Below, in pieces: positions 52,401-64,000 of a stretch of 64,000 nucleotides of DNA (within the stretch, counting starts at the first letter, position 1; each line of letters opens with the position of its first letter). A model generated the notes under the pieces. It was not told the origin of the DNA. It did not search any database and saw only the letters and a program-made list of their open reading frames with translations. Source of the DNA: Vespula vulgaris (taxonomy: Eukaryota > Arthropoda > Insecta > Hymenoptera > Vespidae); assembly GCF_905475345.1 (NCBI RefSeq), contig NC_066592.1, positions 2,052,001 through 2,116,000 of the forward strand. Reading direction: 5' to 3'. The position numbers and the translations under genes were made by a program.

Positions 52401-55400
52401 ACAGGTGTACCGCTTCTAGAGTGATGTCCAGAGATGTTTCCAACATTCAAACAATCTCCTGCACCTCCAAAATATACATCTTCCGTTAATTCTTCAATTT
52501 CACTGTCATTATCGGACATTTTTTTCGACTGTTGGCTAAACACTTCCTCGGAATATTGTTTTTCCATTTGCAAACATTTCTCTTCGAAATACGTTCTTAA
52601 TTCTTCCATTTCTTTAGCATGACGTATTTCTAATTCGTTCTTCAATTCGTTCAATCCGATATTTCCTTCTTTCACGTTAAGTAAAAGCGTTTGCATTGCT
52701 TTTAATTCCTTGGAACAATCTGCTTTAATAGCACTTATCTCATGTTTGTGCTGTTCAATTAAATTATCTATATCCTTTTGTAACTTATTCTTTTCTACTT
52801 GCAAGTCGTCTAACGATTTATGTAATACATTTATTTCTTCCCAATCTGTTTTCAATTTTCTATTTTCATCCAATAAAGATTGCTTCTCCGATTCTAATTT
52901 ATCGCATAACACACAATATTGATGCAATTTGTTTGATATCTCATCGTAATTTGATTGTTTTTCTATCAAATGTTCCATCTCCTTAAACATGTTCTCATTT
53001 TCTTGCGTAAGATATTTCACTTCCTCCTGCATTGACTTTATTTTCTCATCATTTTGTTCCTTAATAATATCTAGATTATTAGTTTCATTAAACGAATTTT
53101 GAGTGTCATTTGTAAAATCGTTGGTACTCTTATTATATCCAAAATGTTTAGGTAAGGCTGCACAAAATTCTGATAATGGTAAAGATATGTCAATAGTACT
53201 GTCTTGTATAGCCAGTGTCTGATTTAATTTTTCCTCGACTTCTGCACACTGTGCCCAAGCTATCGCCAAACCATTTTTTAATTGTTTGCATTCATCTTCC
53301 GAATGTTTCATTTGTTCCGCAAGATCGCTTAGTTTTTTCGTGTTATCTGTATTTTCAGTATTCTTCTGTTCTACGATTCGTTTTAATTCTTTTATTTCAT
53401 TTTCATACGTCGCTAATTTCTGAAGCAACTCGATAGATTCACTTTTATCTATGACATTTATATTTTTACTATCGTTATTCGTAACATTTTCAGGAGGCAC
53501 GTAATTCGTCAAATTTGATTCTCTCAATGATATCATTTCAGATTCTAATTTGTCGCACATATTTTTTGTATCCTTCAATTGTTTCTCATAAGATTTATTA
53601 GTAAGATTAGCTTGTTCCAATTCTTTCTTCATTTTACATCCGTTATCTTCCAAATTTTGTATTTTGTCAATTAATACTTTTTCCAACTGTTCCTTCTCCT
53701 CGAGTCTTTGCTTCGTTAATTGATATTTGATGGTTACTTCATCCAGAGTTTGATAAGTAGTTTCATTAAATTCACTAAGCATACTAACGTTTATACCACT
53801 GAGTCGTGACAATGATTTCTCCAAATCGTATATTCTTGAACTCATGGTACGCTCGTGCGCTTGGTTATTTTCAATAAGAGATTGAGCTGCTGAATATCTA
53901 GATGATAAATCATCCAATTGAAATTTCAATCCATCATTTTCCTGTTTCAATGTAGCAGCATTTACCAATGCCTGATCCAATGAACGTTCAATACTTTCTT
54001 TAGATTCTAATACAGTGGTAGCAGCAACATATTTCGATGTAATCTCATCTAATTGAATTTTATGCAATTCAATCTGTTCGTTCAATAATTCTTTCTCCTT
54101 TTGATTATTCAGTTCTTGCAAGCGACGTGTATTCTCCGCTTGTACTTGAAGCTCTTCAAGTTTCGAATTAAACATATCAGCTTCAGCTTGAGCTCTATTT
54201 TGAGCCTCCGAACGATTTACTAACTCAAGTTTTAAAGTCTCAACAGTTTTTTTATAATGTGCCAACTGTGCTTGAAAAACTGATAATTCTTTGGCATGTC
54301 TACTTTCTAAATCTGGTAATTCTTTATTCAAACGGTCGGCTAATAATTTATTTTCTTCCTTCAACGACTGTAAATGTTCCTCATACTTCACACAAATATT
54401 TTTTAATTCAGTTTCATGTTTTATTGCTAAATCCTAAACAAAAGTATATCGAAGACATATTATTTAAAGGATAAATACAATTAAATTCAACGTATTTTAA
54501 AGATACTTTTATATATAAAAACGAACCTTTATTTCCTGCTGATGTCTAGCAGTATTTGTATTGGTTTCAGCTGTGAATTTTTCTAAAATATGTTGCATGT
54601 CCTGTTTTATTTTATCAACGCGTGCTTCGTACTGCTTTTGTTGTTCCAACATCTCTGCAATGTTCAAATTCTTTTCAGCAGCACCAAGACGAATTTGTTC
54701 GTTCAAATTATTAATTTGTATTTTATAATCACTAATCTCAGCATTTCGCGTTTCCTTTTCCATTTCTAATGTCTGAACATGTTTATGAATTTGTGCCAAT
54801 TGAGTATTTAATTTACTTATGACAGTTTTTTGATTGGTTAAAGTAGTTTCTAACATATCAATCTAGAATGAAGGAAATATTTTTTATACTATTAACCAAT
54901 AATAATTAAAAAAAAAAAAAAAAAGAATTAAAAAAATAAACAAAATAAAGTAAAGAATAAAATTAAATTGAAAAAAAAAAAAAAAAGAACACTTACTTTT
55001 TCTTGCAAATTTATACTATGCGTGCCTCTTGGGCTAGACTCTCTTGTTGCATTCAAAGAATTGAGTTGAGCTACGAGCGCATCTCTAGCAGACAATGCTT
55101 GTTCCAAAGAAGATGTCAAATCTTCTATTAAATTATCTCTTTGATTTATTGCTTTTTCAAATTCTTGTAACTAATAAAATAAGACATCCAAATACGATAA
55201 ATAAATAAAATTTTCAGTAACACATTAGTTACATTAAATTTTTATAAATCTAATATTTAAACTTGACTTACTTTTGTATGATACAAACATATTACATCTC
55301 TACTAGGAATACTACTATTATGACTTTGCGAGGAGTTTGGAGAAGACGTTTCTCCTCTAAGATGATCAATTTCTGCATTCAATGCTGCGACAATAGCTTC

Positions 55401-56133
55401 TTTCCCTTGCAATAGTTCTTCTAATTCAGCTACACGTCCCGCCATACCTTCTAAATCTCTATCCGCTTCTCCTTCGCTCATACTAACGCTACTTTGCGTT
55501 ATATCTCTCGAAGACATAACTTCATTCATCTAAAATAGATCGTAATAAAAAATGATATGATATTTATAACATATAAATGTCATACAAAAAGAACAGATAC
55601 ACATACACATATACAGCAGATTGAAATAAAAGCTTCAATATTAATAACAAATAAATGAATTTAATCTTACAAATGATCCTCTTTGGTCCATTGATTTATC
55701 ATTATGATAAGATTCTTCGTCAGACTGTTCATCTGTCTGAACATAATGCATTCCTTGTGTTTTATTTGACCTTGCTATTTTATATTTTTCCAACTGAAAT
55801 AATTCAATTAAACAAATAGATCAAATACGTCAACTTGATTTTATATTGTTTACGTTTAGGCTCTATTATTATTATTAGAAACATTATTAATTTTTATAGC
55901 AGAAGTCAAAGTTATAAAAAGATAATATTATTTTAAACGCATTATTCGTATGTGTTCGTATACACATTATATTTTTTATGAAGCAACGAAAGATATATTC
56001 ATACAACGATAAAAAGGTTGTCTTTGGCAAAAAAGTAAGAATAAATAAATGATGATTTTTATAAACATACCAAATCTCTCCCAGCTTCCAATGAACGTTT
56101 TCTACGCTCATCTTCTTCCGACATACTGCTCAT
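41668..56133 (-). CDS. Giant coiled-coil centrosomal scaffold with PACT domain (AKAP9 / pericentrin-like)
   Basis: I place 24 coding exons, high to low: 56133-56071, 55793-55671, 55529-55272, 55170-54997, 54862-54527, 54433-52163, 51718-51578, 51454-51165, 51063-50375, 50281-50154, 49568-49515, 48747-48580, 47893-47828, 47443-47129, 47039-46455, 46374-46222, 46134-44478, 44367-44019, 43918-43768, 43630-42797, 42653-42474, 42391-42009 and 41788-41668, with reading phases agreeing throughout. The list has 23 entries; a 24th small exon cannot be excluded near the weakly supported 51718 boundary. The product is about 3,160 residues, mostly heptad-rich coiled coil. The N-terminus MSSMSEEDERRKRSLEAGRD resembles AKAP9. 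The C-terminus holds a PACT domain. The family anchors gamma-tubulin and signalling enzymes at centrosome and Golgi. In insects one gene covers the pericentrin and AKAP9 roles (Plp), so I leave the symbol blank. Confidence 0.9.
42009..42391 (-). CDS. PACT-domain exon of the AKAP9/pericentrin-like gene
   Basis: This exon starts AEHIYGKYLRANSKWKSLIYQKRYLL and continues through KERLYIKRDHQRKRAIFRFKSAVLVII to MKWLIVRWRTGRR. This is the diagnostic layout of the pericentrin-AKAP450 centrosomal targeting domain: YGKYLRAES-like box, YQKRYLL, FRSAVRV-like helix and basic tail. It corresponds to about residues 2996-3090. The final exon (41788-41668) adds EQYYQRLKNIQQTLG, like the AKAP9 C-terminal helix, and the TAG stop. 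PACT binds calmodulin and targets the centriole wall in known members. Confidence 0.95.
49515..49568 (-). CDS. Small in-frame exon of the AKAP9-like gene (possibly alternative)
   Basis: The sequence PLETTSPSYIHRVCCGK is flanked by CAGCAG|GTG and AAG|GTAAAT. It is 54 nt (or 57 nt if the first CAG is used), phase 0 on both sides, and so can be included or skipped without frame change. It is not coiled coil, and its composition is unlike the neighbouring exons. Confidence 0.6.
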
Positions 56134-56897
56134 TTAATTAAAATTTTATTACCTATTAACGATCAATTTTGTAAATATTTAGTTACATTAATTGTTACTT
56201 ATTAAGTAACAATCTTTCACAATTAGATTAACTACATTTCAAATGGCATTTTCTTTGTCACACTACGTTCGTCGAGTTGAATCCGTTAGGTTCTTTCTGT
56301 CCGTTGCTTATTTTATAAAAATACGAACTCCCTGGCGTCCAATAAAATCACGAATAAATTCAATCTAGATGCGTTTCCGGTGGTGATAAAAAAAACGATC
56401 ACTATAAAAAATGTTATTTAAAAATTGTTTCTCAATTAGAAAATAATTAAATCGCAGTATCGATATTCGTGTAAAAAAAAAATGTCTATATTAAATAATT
56501 TAATTATACGAAGAGAAAAATGACGTTCCTTACGTAAATGTCGCTTGCGAATGAGACCTAATGTCCTTTGCGTTCAAACTTCACGTGTCTCTATCCCCAC
56601 TCCTCCCTCCTTCTCCTTCTCTTTTCATTTCACCAATTGGACTACGCTTTCATTCATTGTTTCTCCTTGTCTAACACATTTTGATCCATGCGCGATGAAT
56701 TTGAACTTGCGGTTTAAAGTAACAGAAAAGAACGGGACAAGGTGGGTTAAGAAGGAAGGAACAAAGGACAGTTTATAAACGATCTTCTCAATAATAGTTT
56801 GTTTGTTGTGTTCGATAGTTCGTATTGTGGAGTTTGTTACTAAAAGTGAAATATTTTTTATAAGTTGATTAAGTTTATCATAAAATAATAATAAACG
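56134..56897. promoter_or_regulatory. Divergent promoter between AKAP9-like gene and TRIP13
   Basis: The two ATGs are 764 bp apart and face away from each other. The interval has a CACGTG E-box at 56582-56587, a CCAAT at about 56632 (in CACCAATTGG), a second CCAAT near 56339 and a CpG-containing pyrimidine-rich block at 56570-56640. Transcription starts were not resolvable. There are no convincing open frames other than chance ones. Confidence 0.6.
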
Positions 56898-58637
56898 ATG
56901 GATGCAACTGATATATTACACGTTGAAATCTTACAAAAATCTGAGAGGTAAGATCAATCTTAAAATTATATATTATTTTTGACGTTTTATATTTACAACA
57001 ATGTGTATTGTTTTTTGTTAAAACTACGTATGGATGTATGAAAGCATTTCAAGGCTGTAATTAATTGTTTGTTTTATTATTAACTTTTTGTAAACGATTG
57101 TCATATATTTTATCTTGAAATATTTTCTTTTTTTCTTCAGCGCATTGTCAGAAGAGGAAATACGAGCAATGGTACATAACAAAATTATCGAATTGGAGGA
57201 AGTATCGTTAGATGTAGAATTACCAGATATTTTATTTACTCATGCTAAAGATCATATTGAATCTGTATTATGCGCCTGTAATCATGAAGTATGTTTAAAC
57301 ATATTAATAAGTAATTGTATCATTATTATTTAGACTAATTTCTATTGTTTTTAACAATGCTTATGTATTCTAGAAAACTCGTATGAAAATTGCTGGAGTC
57401 AATTTACAATATCACATATATAGAATGACAGAAACTGAATCAGCAATGTCAATGATAGAAAATGGTAATGAAGAATTACCAGCAGCAAATCAATGGCTTT
57501 TACCTTCCAAAGAATTTCATTATTTGTGGGAAAATATGTATTATGATTCTGATATAAAACAAAATGTAAGCTTATAGTACGCATTCTTACTTTTTTTGTT
57601 TATATGTATTTGTCTCAATTACAATTTTTATTTTAGTTATTAAATTTTGTGGAAACAGCAGTAATATTTTCTGATAATAAAATAAATCCTAATATTATAT
57701 CATGGAACAAAGTAGTATTATTACATGGACCTCCAGGTAGTGGAAAGACCAGCTTGTGTAAGGCACTAGCTCAAAAAATTGCAATTCGTTTTGTGCATCG
57801 ATTTACATTTGTGCATTTAATAGAAATAAATAGTCATAGCTTATTTTCAAAATGGTTTTCTGAGGTAAGTTCTTTATCTATCTAATCTTCAACTAAGAAT
57901 GAAAAGTTATATGAGAAAAAACATCTTACAAAACAATTTATTTTATTTCAGAGTGGAAAATTGGTAATGAAATTATTCGAAGAACTTAAAACTCTTCACA
58001 ATGATTCTAATCGATTAGTTTGTATTTTAATTGACGAAGTAGAATCATTGGCACATGTTCGTAAATCCTGCGTTAATGGAACTGAACCTACAGATTCCAT
58101 ACGTGTAGTAAATGCTTTGCTTACTCAATTGGATCAAATGAAACATTATCCAAATGTTTTAATTCTTACAACGAGTAATATGACCGAAGCCATTGACTTA
58201 GCATTTGTAGACCGTGCAGATATAAAACAATATATCGGCCATCCTACGGAAGATTCTATATATAAAATATATAGTGCCTGTATAAAAGAATTAATGAGGG
58301 TACTTTCTTTGGAATTTTATATCACGTAATAATTTCATAATATTTACAATAGACTGATTGTTAGAATTTTCAGACTGGATTGATAGAGCAAGAACAATTA
58401 TTTAATCTTGCTTATCTCAAAACTCATGGTTACGAAGAAACTTATGAGACAAAACGCTGTTTAATGCTGCTGGAAATCAGTAAACAAAGTTTTGGACTGA
58501 GTGGACGTACATTAAAAAAGATACCATTTTTAGCAAAAGCTCTTTTTATACATTCAAAAAAATCTACATTGGCACAATTTTTAAGAGCAATGCATTATGC
58601 CATCGAAAAGCAGAAAGATGACGTGTTGGAACAATAA
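56898..58637 (+). CDS. TRIP13: TRIP13 / Pch2 AAA+ ATPase
   Basis: Exons 56898-56947, 57141-57288, 57374-57565, 57637-57864, 57952-58299 and 58374-58637 (TAA) join in phase to 409 residues, close to the family length of about 430. Walker A is GPPGSGKT at 161-168. Walker B is ILIDEVES with D234-E235. Sensor 1 is ILTTSN with N282. The NVLILTTSNMTEAIDLAFVDRADIKQYIG segment and the C-terminal LSGRTLKKIPFLAKAL are typical of TRIP13. The hexameric remodeller, with p31comet, converts closed HORMA proteins (Mad2, HORMAD) to the open form. It acts in spindle-checkpoint silencing and meiotic recombination. All ATPase residues are present. The first ATG with a following in-phase donor was taken as the start. 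Confidence 0.95.
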
Positions 58638-58880
58638 AAAAAGAAGAAAACAATCTCTATTTTTCTATTACGCGAAATAACATTTTTCATTGTACAAAAT
58701 GTAAGGAGAAATATTTGACCAATAATTTTATTACGTATTTTAAGTATTTTACAATAATTCTTAATCTATTTATTCGTACGTAATGATATAAGTAATAAAA
58801 AAAGAAAGAAAAAAAAATAAAAGAAGATAACGAATAAAAAAAAAAAAAAAAGAAAACTGTATAAAAGAACTCGTGTTTTT
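58638..58880 (+). other. 3' end region of TRIP13
   Basis: AATAAA overlaps the stop codon (58633-58638), and a better placed AATAAA lies near 58794-58799, followed by an A-rich stretch. The 3' UTR is therefore probably about 170 bp. Confidence 0.45.
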
Positions 58881-58899
58881 GAATTTAACAAAACGCGCC

Positions 58900-59341
58900 A
58901 TAGCGCTCTCTGTTGGCGAATCAAAAGCCGGTAAGTTCTCCCACTCTACGTTCTATCGTTTGATCGAAGGCGCGAGGTGGGGGAAGGAGCTGCGGCATAT
59001 GAAACGTAGTGCGCATCAGTCAGTTGTTTTGAAGCGGTCGTACGTTTCGGTAGTTCTACTCGTGCGCGGTTAATTTAGTGTTACTCGTTTTCTTTGTACC
59101 TCGTGTACGGTCAACATCGTGTTAAAAGCTGATATCAGATAATATTGCTGTAAGGTGATAGAGCGTGTGAGATAATTATCATAAATCATTAGTGAGATTT
59201 GAAAGAACGTTGGTGAAAGAGTGTTGTTGTTCGAGCGATCTCTTCTATCCAATAATTTTTTTCATACATCAAATTTTTCCGTCTATTACGAAAGTACATG
59301 ATACCCAGATTGTTAAGTCACCGAATTCTGTTCTAAGAAGG
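58900..59341 (+). promoter_or_regulatory. Promoter and 5' UTR of the SLC25A33/36-type carrier
   Basis: CpG-rich DNA begins about 260 bp after the TRIP13 stop. Overlapping insect initiator matches TCAGT at 59016-59020 and 59020-59024 (GCATCAGTCAGTTG) make a start near 59018-59022 plausible, giving a 5' UTR of about 320 nt. I saw no clear TATA box. Confidence 0.5.
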
Positions 59342-61941
59342 ATGTTTGATCGCGACACAGCGATACATCTCATTGCTGGAGGGTGAGTTTTATCTACGCA
59401 TTAGATCTAATAAAATGACATTCTCTTATCAATTCTTTCGTCACACTTTTATTTCGTTACATGTAAATATCTTCTTTCGATTATAATTAGCAATCATTCG
59501 TTATTCATTACATCCAATCGTCAGGGTTACATACGCATTTCACATTTACGTGTGTATGTGTATGTGTATGTTATGTGTGTGTACACGATGCATTCTGTTG
59601 CGCAGTGTGAACAACTCGTCCGCGTGAACCGAACGATCTGATTGGTTATTCCATTCCGAAACACAACGTTTGGCCCGGTCTCTGCTTTCCCTCTTCGTCT
59701 TTTCCTTTTCTTCTTACCCCTTTTTTTTATTTTTTATTTTATTTAATTTTTTTTTCTCTTATTTCTCATAACCTTTTTCATATCCAAAAAAAACATATAT
59801 ACGTAGTATCGAAATACTCTTATAAACAACTTCGCCTACGATTATTTCATCATTCGTTTTTTATAATGCCGAAAATTAATTAAATTTTTATATTAGTTTC
59901 GTATGTTATTCGTAGATATCAATATTTTTTTTTTTTTTTTTTTAATAAACTTTTTTTCTTATAAACCTCAATTATTTAATAATTCGAAGACTGACCCGTA
60001 CTATCTAATATGCTTTTCTACGTTCTACTTGCGCATGCAGCTTTATTTAACCGGCTAATAAGAATTGCGTATCTAGATTATAAATGACTACAAACATTTA
60101 TACCATTTCGATATCGTTACAAGTATAATCAATTATTTTTTAATTATACGTGTAATTGCACATTTTAATGAATTTAATTATCAAATTTGTTCGTGTCGTT
60201 GATTCGATGGATATAAACATTGGATTGATATAAGTTAGGTTAGGTTTTTCATAATTATTATTTGCAACTGATTCTTCGTATATTATTTTGTAGAAGAAAG
60301 AAAAAGGAAAAAGAAAGTAGGAGAAAGGAACAAAAAAAAAACGAGAAAAAAAGAAAATGTTAATTAAATATATATGTAATAGTCATTCTCAAAATATCTT
60401 TACGTAGGTTAGTATGTACGTAAGTTTACATCGATTTTTCAATCTCTCACTATTTCGGTGTGAACTCGTGTATAACGAGGAATAATTTGTCGTAAAAAAT
60501 CTCAACTTTAGACATAATCTATTGGTCAACGATTCAATCGGTCATCGTGGGAGAGAAGGACATTATATAACACGTGGATCATAGAAATTGGTGAACCGTT
60601 TAGAAATTTGTTTGTATTTTAGCGATAAAAGGAATTGGACGAACCAATCGTAATTCAAGCTTTACTATAATATTTGATTTATGGTGTCGAATTACTCTGA
60701 ACGCGCGATATTACGTATATGTAGACGTTTTTCTCTCTTTTTTTTTTAATTTTTTATTTTTTTATATAAAAAAAATATTATCTCTATACACACACAGACA
60801 CACACATATACATATATAATTTTTACTGTTATCGAAAATGTCGTAATAATGCAAGTAAAAATTGTTTCATATTTGACGAACATATCGAACGTAGTCGTTC
60901 TCTTTATTTTTTTTTCCTTCTTTTTTCTTGTATATACGATGTATATGTATATATATACTACATAATGTCGTGTTTATCGGTCGTTCCCTTTCGTATACGT
61001 ATACATATACATTTATAGCTTGTAGTAAGTAGCTTTGACGCAATGTCAGGTCTTCTCATAGAAATGTTTTCATTATTTCCAGTCTACGACATATTTTATC
61101 ACGAACACCATCTAACGACTGTTATGTATATTATCATTTCAATATAACCGAAATGGAATAATTTGTTTTATCAATTTAGATAAAAAATTACAGAAAGATT
61201 TACTATCGATACTTGTTCGTTATATCATATTTATAGATCATATTTCAAGATTGATCATCGTCGTAATTTCATACTACGTTCTTAGAAAATCATACTATTA
61301 TTTTTCTTGTTTACATTTTGTTGAGATCTCTCTCTCTTTCTTTCTTTCTTGCTTTATCTCTTTATCTGTTGAAGTAAACATTAGAAACATCGAATGATTT
61401 TGTTCTATTGAAAATAAACAAACACGTAATATTTTCGTTTTCTTTTTATTTTTTTTTATTTTTGTTTGTTTATTGTTCTTGTTGAGTACAGTGTTGCTGG
61501 TACAACAGGAGCCATAGTGACCTGTCCTCTCGAAGTGGTTAAGACGCGTTTACAATCCTCTTCGTCTCGTTTTCAACCGCCACCAGTGAATAAAGAATTT
61601 ACGTCCGGTCATGTCACGTGTAAGAGTTTTCCAACGCCGGAACAAAGAAGGAGATTGTGTACAGGAGGCTATCCAAGGTGATTATAAAAACAATTCTTAA
61701 CTATTACGATTAACGTCGAATTTCTAATATAAACGTTTATTTAATTTTTACTAATAAGTAAGATTTTCTTTTATCGAAATACGTAATAATTATCTCATAA
61801 AAATGACCTATAAGTGTATTTATATATTTTATTTCATTCTAAGTATCATATAGTATCATATATCTAAATTAAATGTTGAGTAAGGTAAAGATCTCAAAAT
61901 CATATAAATATCTTAACCTATACGTACGTAACTTGTATCTG

Positions 61942-61998
<57 letters not shown>

Positions 61999-62604
61999 AT
62001 CAAGATGTAATGAATCATGTAATAACATATATAGATCTATTATCGACGATAATTAAGATTGTATTTTTTATATAAAACTTTTTTCGATTTCGATTCGAAA
62101 AATAACAATATCAGTAGTAATAATAAAAAAAATATAATAATTTATAACATTAAGATATATTTATCCTACTTTTTTTTATATATTTAAACGAATAAAAAAA
62201 GAAAATCGAATGCTGAACTTGTCTCAACTAAAATCTCATATCAATATTTCTTTTTATTCTTTTTTTTTATTTTATTTTTATTTTCTTATTTTTTATATAT
62301 TTTTTTTATTATTATTATTTTTTATATAGGTGCTCCTTCCTGGCTCTTTCACATTGTGGCGTATCAACGCCATCAGGTGGTGGTCCACACGCTTATCCAA
62401 CACCCGGTATTTACCAGTGCATAAGATACATCATTAAGAACGAAGGTATACGTGCCCTTTTCCAGGGTCTTGGTCCAAATCTCGTTGGTGTAGCACCTTC
62501 CAGGGCGATCTACTTCTGTGCATATTCGAAAAGCAAAATTGCTTTTAACAAAATACTACCTCCCGACACTCCGATAGTGCACGTATCTTCGGCATTTTGC
62601 GCTG
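59342..62604 (+). CDS. Rim2: Mitochondrial pyrimidine nucleotide carrier, SLC25A33/36 (Rim2) type, 5' part
   Basis: Exons 59342-59382, 61492-61677 and 62330-62604 join in phase (2, 2, 1) to give 167 residues before the window ends. The N-terminus HLIAGGVAGTTGAIVTCPLEVVKTRLQSS carries the carrier signature Px[DE]xx[KR]x[KR] at 26-33 and helix 1. A long Ser/Pro-rich insertion between helix 1 and helix 2 (about 36-95) is the hallmark of this subfamily. YQCIRYIIKNEGIRALFQGLGPNLVGVAPSRAIYF is the loop and helix 2 of repeat 1. The final residues lead into repeat 2. The carrier imports pyrimidine (deoxy)nucleotides across the inner membrane for mtDNA and RNA synthesis. Repeats 2 and 3 lie beyond the window. 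Confidence 0.93.
59383..61491 (+). other. First intron of the Rim2-type carrier
   Basis: GTGAGT to ACAG intron of 2.1 kb. It contains two tandem TTAGG units (60235-60244), T-rich runs and a GTATGT patch near 59560. No nested gene seen. Confidence 0.75.
61945..61997. repeat. (TA)n microsatellite
   Basis: About 26 TA units inside the second intron of the Rim2-type carrier. Confidence 0.95.
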
Positions 62605-64000
62605 GTAAGAAAAGTATTAGATTCCATTTTGTGTGTACGTGCGTGTGTTTATGCTCATGCGTGTGTATATGTTATTGAAAGATACTTGATTGAAAAGATA
62701 CTTAATACAAAAAGAAGATAGAGGAGTTATATAGCGAAAATATTTTAGGTTAGTTTTTGGAACGGCGCCGAAATATCGAACGATTTTGTTCGTTTAATTA
62801 ACCAATCACGATTCTTGTTAAACATACACAGTACACATACGTATTACGTATGTATGTATGTATAGCTAATGATCACATGTATTGGAACGTGTTCTCAACC
62901 TATTAGGTGTTCTCATTTTTAGTGATAACTGAACTTAAATGTTTCATTAGAGAAAAGAAATGAAAACAAATAATTTATATATATTATAAGTTGAGGAATT
63001 TATTTAATTATTAAGAGAAATACGTTTATTATGAGAGGCAACATGTAGTAATTAAAGAACATATAGTCTCTTTCATTCTATCTTGTTTCCTCGTATAATT
63101 CATTTTTTTTTTTTTTCATTATTTATTTTTAATAGGTTAAGAGTAGGCAGAGAATGCATTCTCACAAGCGTTCTTCGTTCTCTCTCTTTCTCAATGGATT
63201 CTTCATTCTACCGCAAATATCCAGTTTATAATTATAGTATATTCTGATCTTTACCGACATCGATAACCTTCGTTAGCCGTTCAATTCAAACTGATCTCGT
63301 ATTATTAATTTGAAATATCGATTGTATGGTAGATTAATCGAATTTTAGATTTTTTCTTTTTGCCTGAAAAAAAAAAAAAAAACATTAAAATGGATTAAAT
63401 TTAATTAGATTCGTTTGTAACGATCTAGTATTTGTTAGTAAATCCATAAAAAATTTATAACAGTGTTTGTATTTTATTGGACGTAAAAAACGCCTTTTCT
63501 CTTTCTCTCTTTTTTTTTTTTTTAATATTTGTTTATCGAAAAGATATTTTAGGAAATTTTTGGCGATAATCTCATCGGTAAGACAACGTTTGATAAGAGA
63601 CAACATATCGAAAATACGTTCATTTAAATAATATGTATACTTTTATATATATTGTTCTTATTTATTCATACATTTTTTCCATTTTTATTTCTATTATTAG
63701 AAATCAGACAACTCGATAAGAACTACGAAAGTCTTTTTCAATGATTTTCTTTTTATAACTCTCCTCTCTCCCTCCAGTACTTCTCCCTCTCTTTCGTGTT
63801 TCTTCGTACGTCATCGTTTAATAAGACAATGTTATTAGCAGAGACAATATAGATAAGTTATCTGTTCTTTCGATGGGTGAAATTGAACTTTAACCCAGAA
63901 TGAGATTGCCTCCGTCGAAGATTTCTCCGCGGGGGAGCCACGAATTTTTTCACGGACATTATTTTGTTTCTTTTTTATTTTTATTTTTTTTTGTTTTAAT
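62605..64000 (+). other. Third intron of the Rim2-type carrier (open at right edge)
   Basis: Starts with GTAAGA. I searched all three plus frames for the expected start of carrier repeat 2 (a PxWxxxTR-like motif) and did not find it before 64000. A GC-richer patch near 63880-63960 shows no coding signal. Confidence 0.65.

Noticed and set aside
52171..53436. Plus-strand ORFs antisense to the largest AKAP9-like exon
   Set aside because: Shadow frames of the coiled-coil coding sequence; Leu/Ser/Phe-rich as expected from antisense of Glu/Lys/Gln codons.
1..64000. CRISPR arrays, bacterial operons, insertion sequences or integrated viral genes
   Set aside because: No direct repeats with regular unique spacers, no prokaryotic gene organisation, and no transposase, integrase or viral protein motif seen in any frame I read.

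Overview
The window is animal nuclear DNA. It is very AT-rich, dense in microsatellites, and its genes carry GT-AG introns. Protein sequences read across exon junctions look like insect orthologues. The gene content and the mix of AT-rich spacers with CpG-containing promoters suggest a hymenopteran (wasp, bee or ant). That assignment is an inference from style, not from a search.

Layout. (1) 1-4622, minus strand: the first four coding exons of a Patched-related, sterol-sensing-domain membrane protein. The gene runs off the left edge in the middle of its first transmembrane cluster. (2) About 4.6-33.7 kb: a gene-poor tract filled with microsatellites, several small arrays of decayed 60-230 bp tandem duplications and a few hairpins. 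It also holds a CpG-rich segment near 30 kb, next to a consensus minus-strand splice donor, which may be the distant first exon of the Patched-related gene. (3) 34.8-39.3 kb, plus strand: 2-phosphoxylose phosphatase 1 (PXYLP1), complete in four coding exons. (4) 41.7-56.1 kb, minus strand: a coiled-coil giant of about 3,160 residues in 24 coding exons, ending in a PACT centrosome-targeting domain (AKAP9 / pericentrin-like). (5) 56.9-58.6 kb, plus strand: TRIP13/Pch2 AAA+ ATPase, complete in six exons and head-to-head with gene 4 across about 760 bp. (6) 59.3-64 kb, plus strand: the first three coding exons of an SLC25A33/36-type (Rim2) mitochondrial pyrimidine nucleotide carrier, running off the right edge.

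The genes do not form one pathway. Gene 4 (centrosome scaffold) and TRIP13 (spindle checkpoint and meiotic HORMA remodelling) share a divergent promoter and both act in cell division. PXYLP1 acts in Golgi proteoglycan synthesis and Rim2 in mitochondrial nucleotide import. I found no rRNA, tRNA, CRISPR array, intact transposon or viral gene. The most unusual content is the repeat and hairpin architecture of the 30 kb gene-poor tract. All exon boundaries were read by eye from splice consensus and reading-phase agreement.
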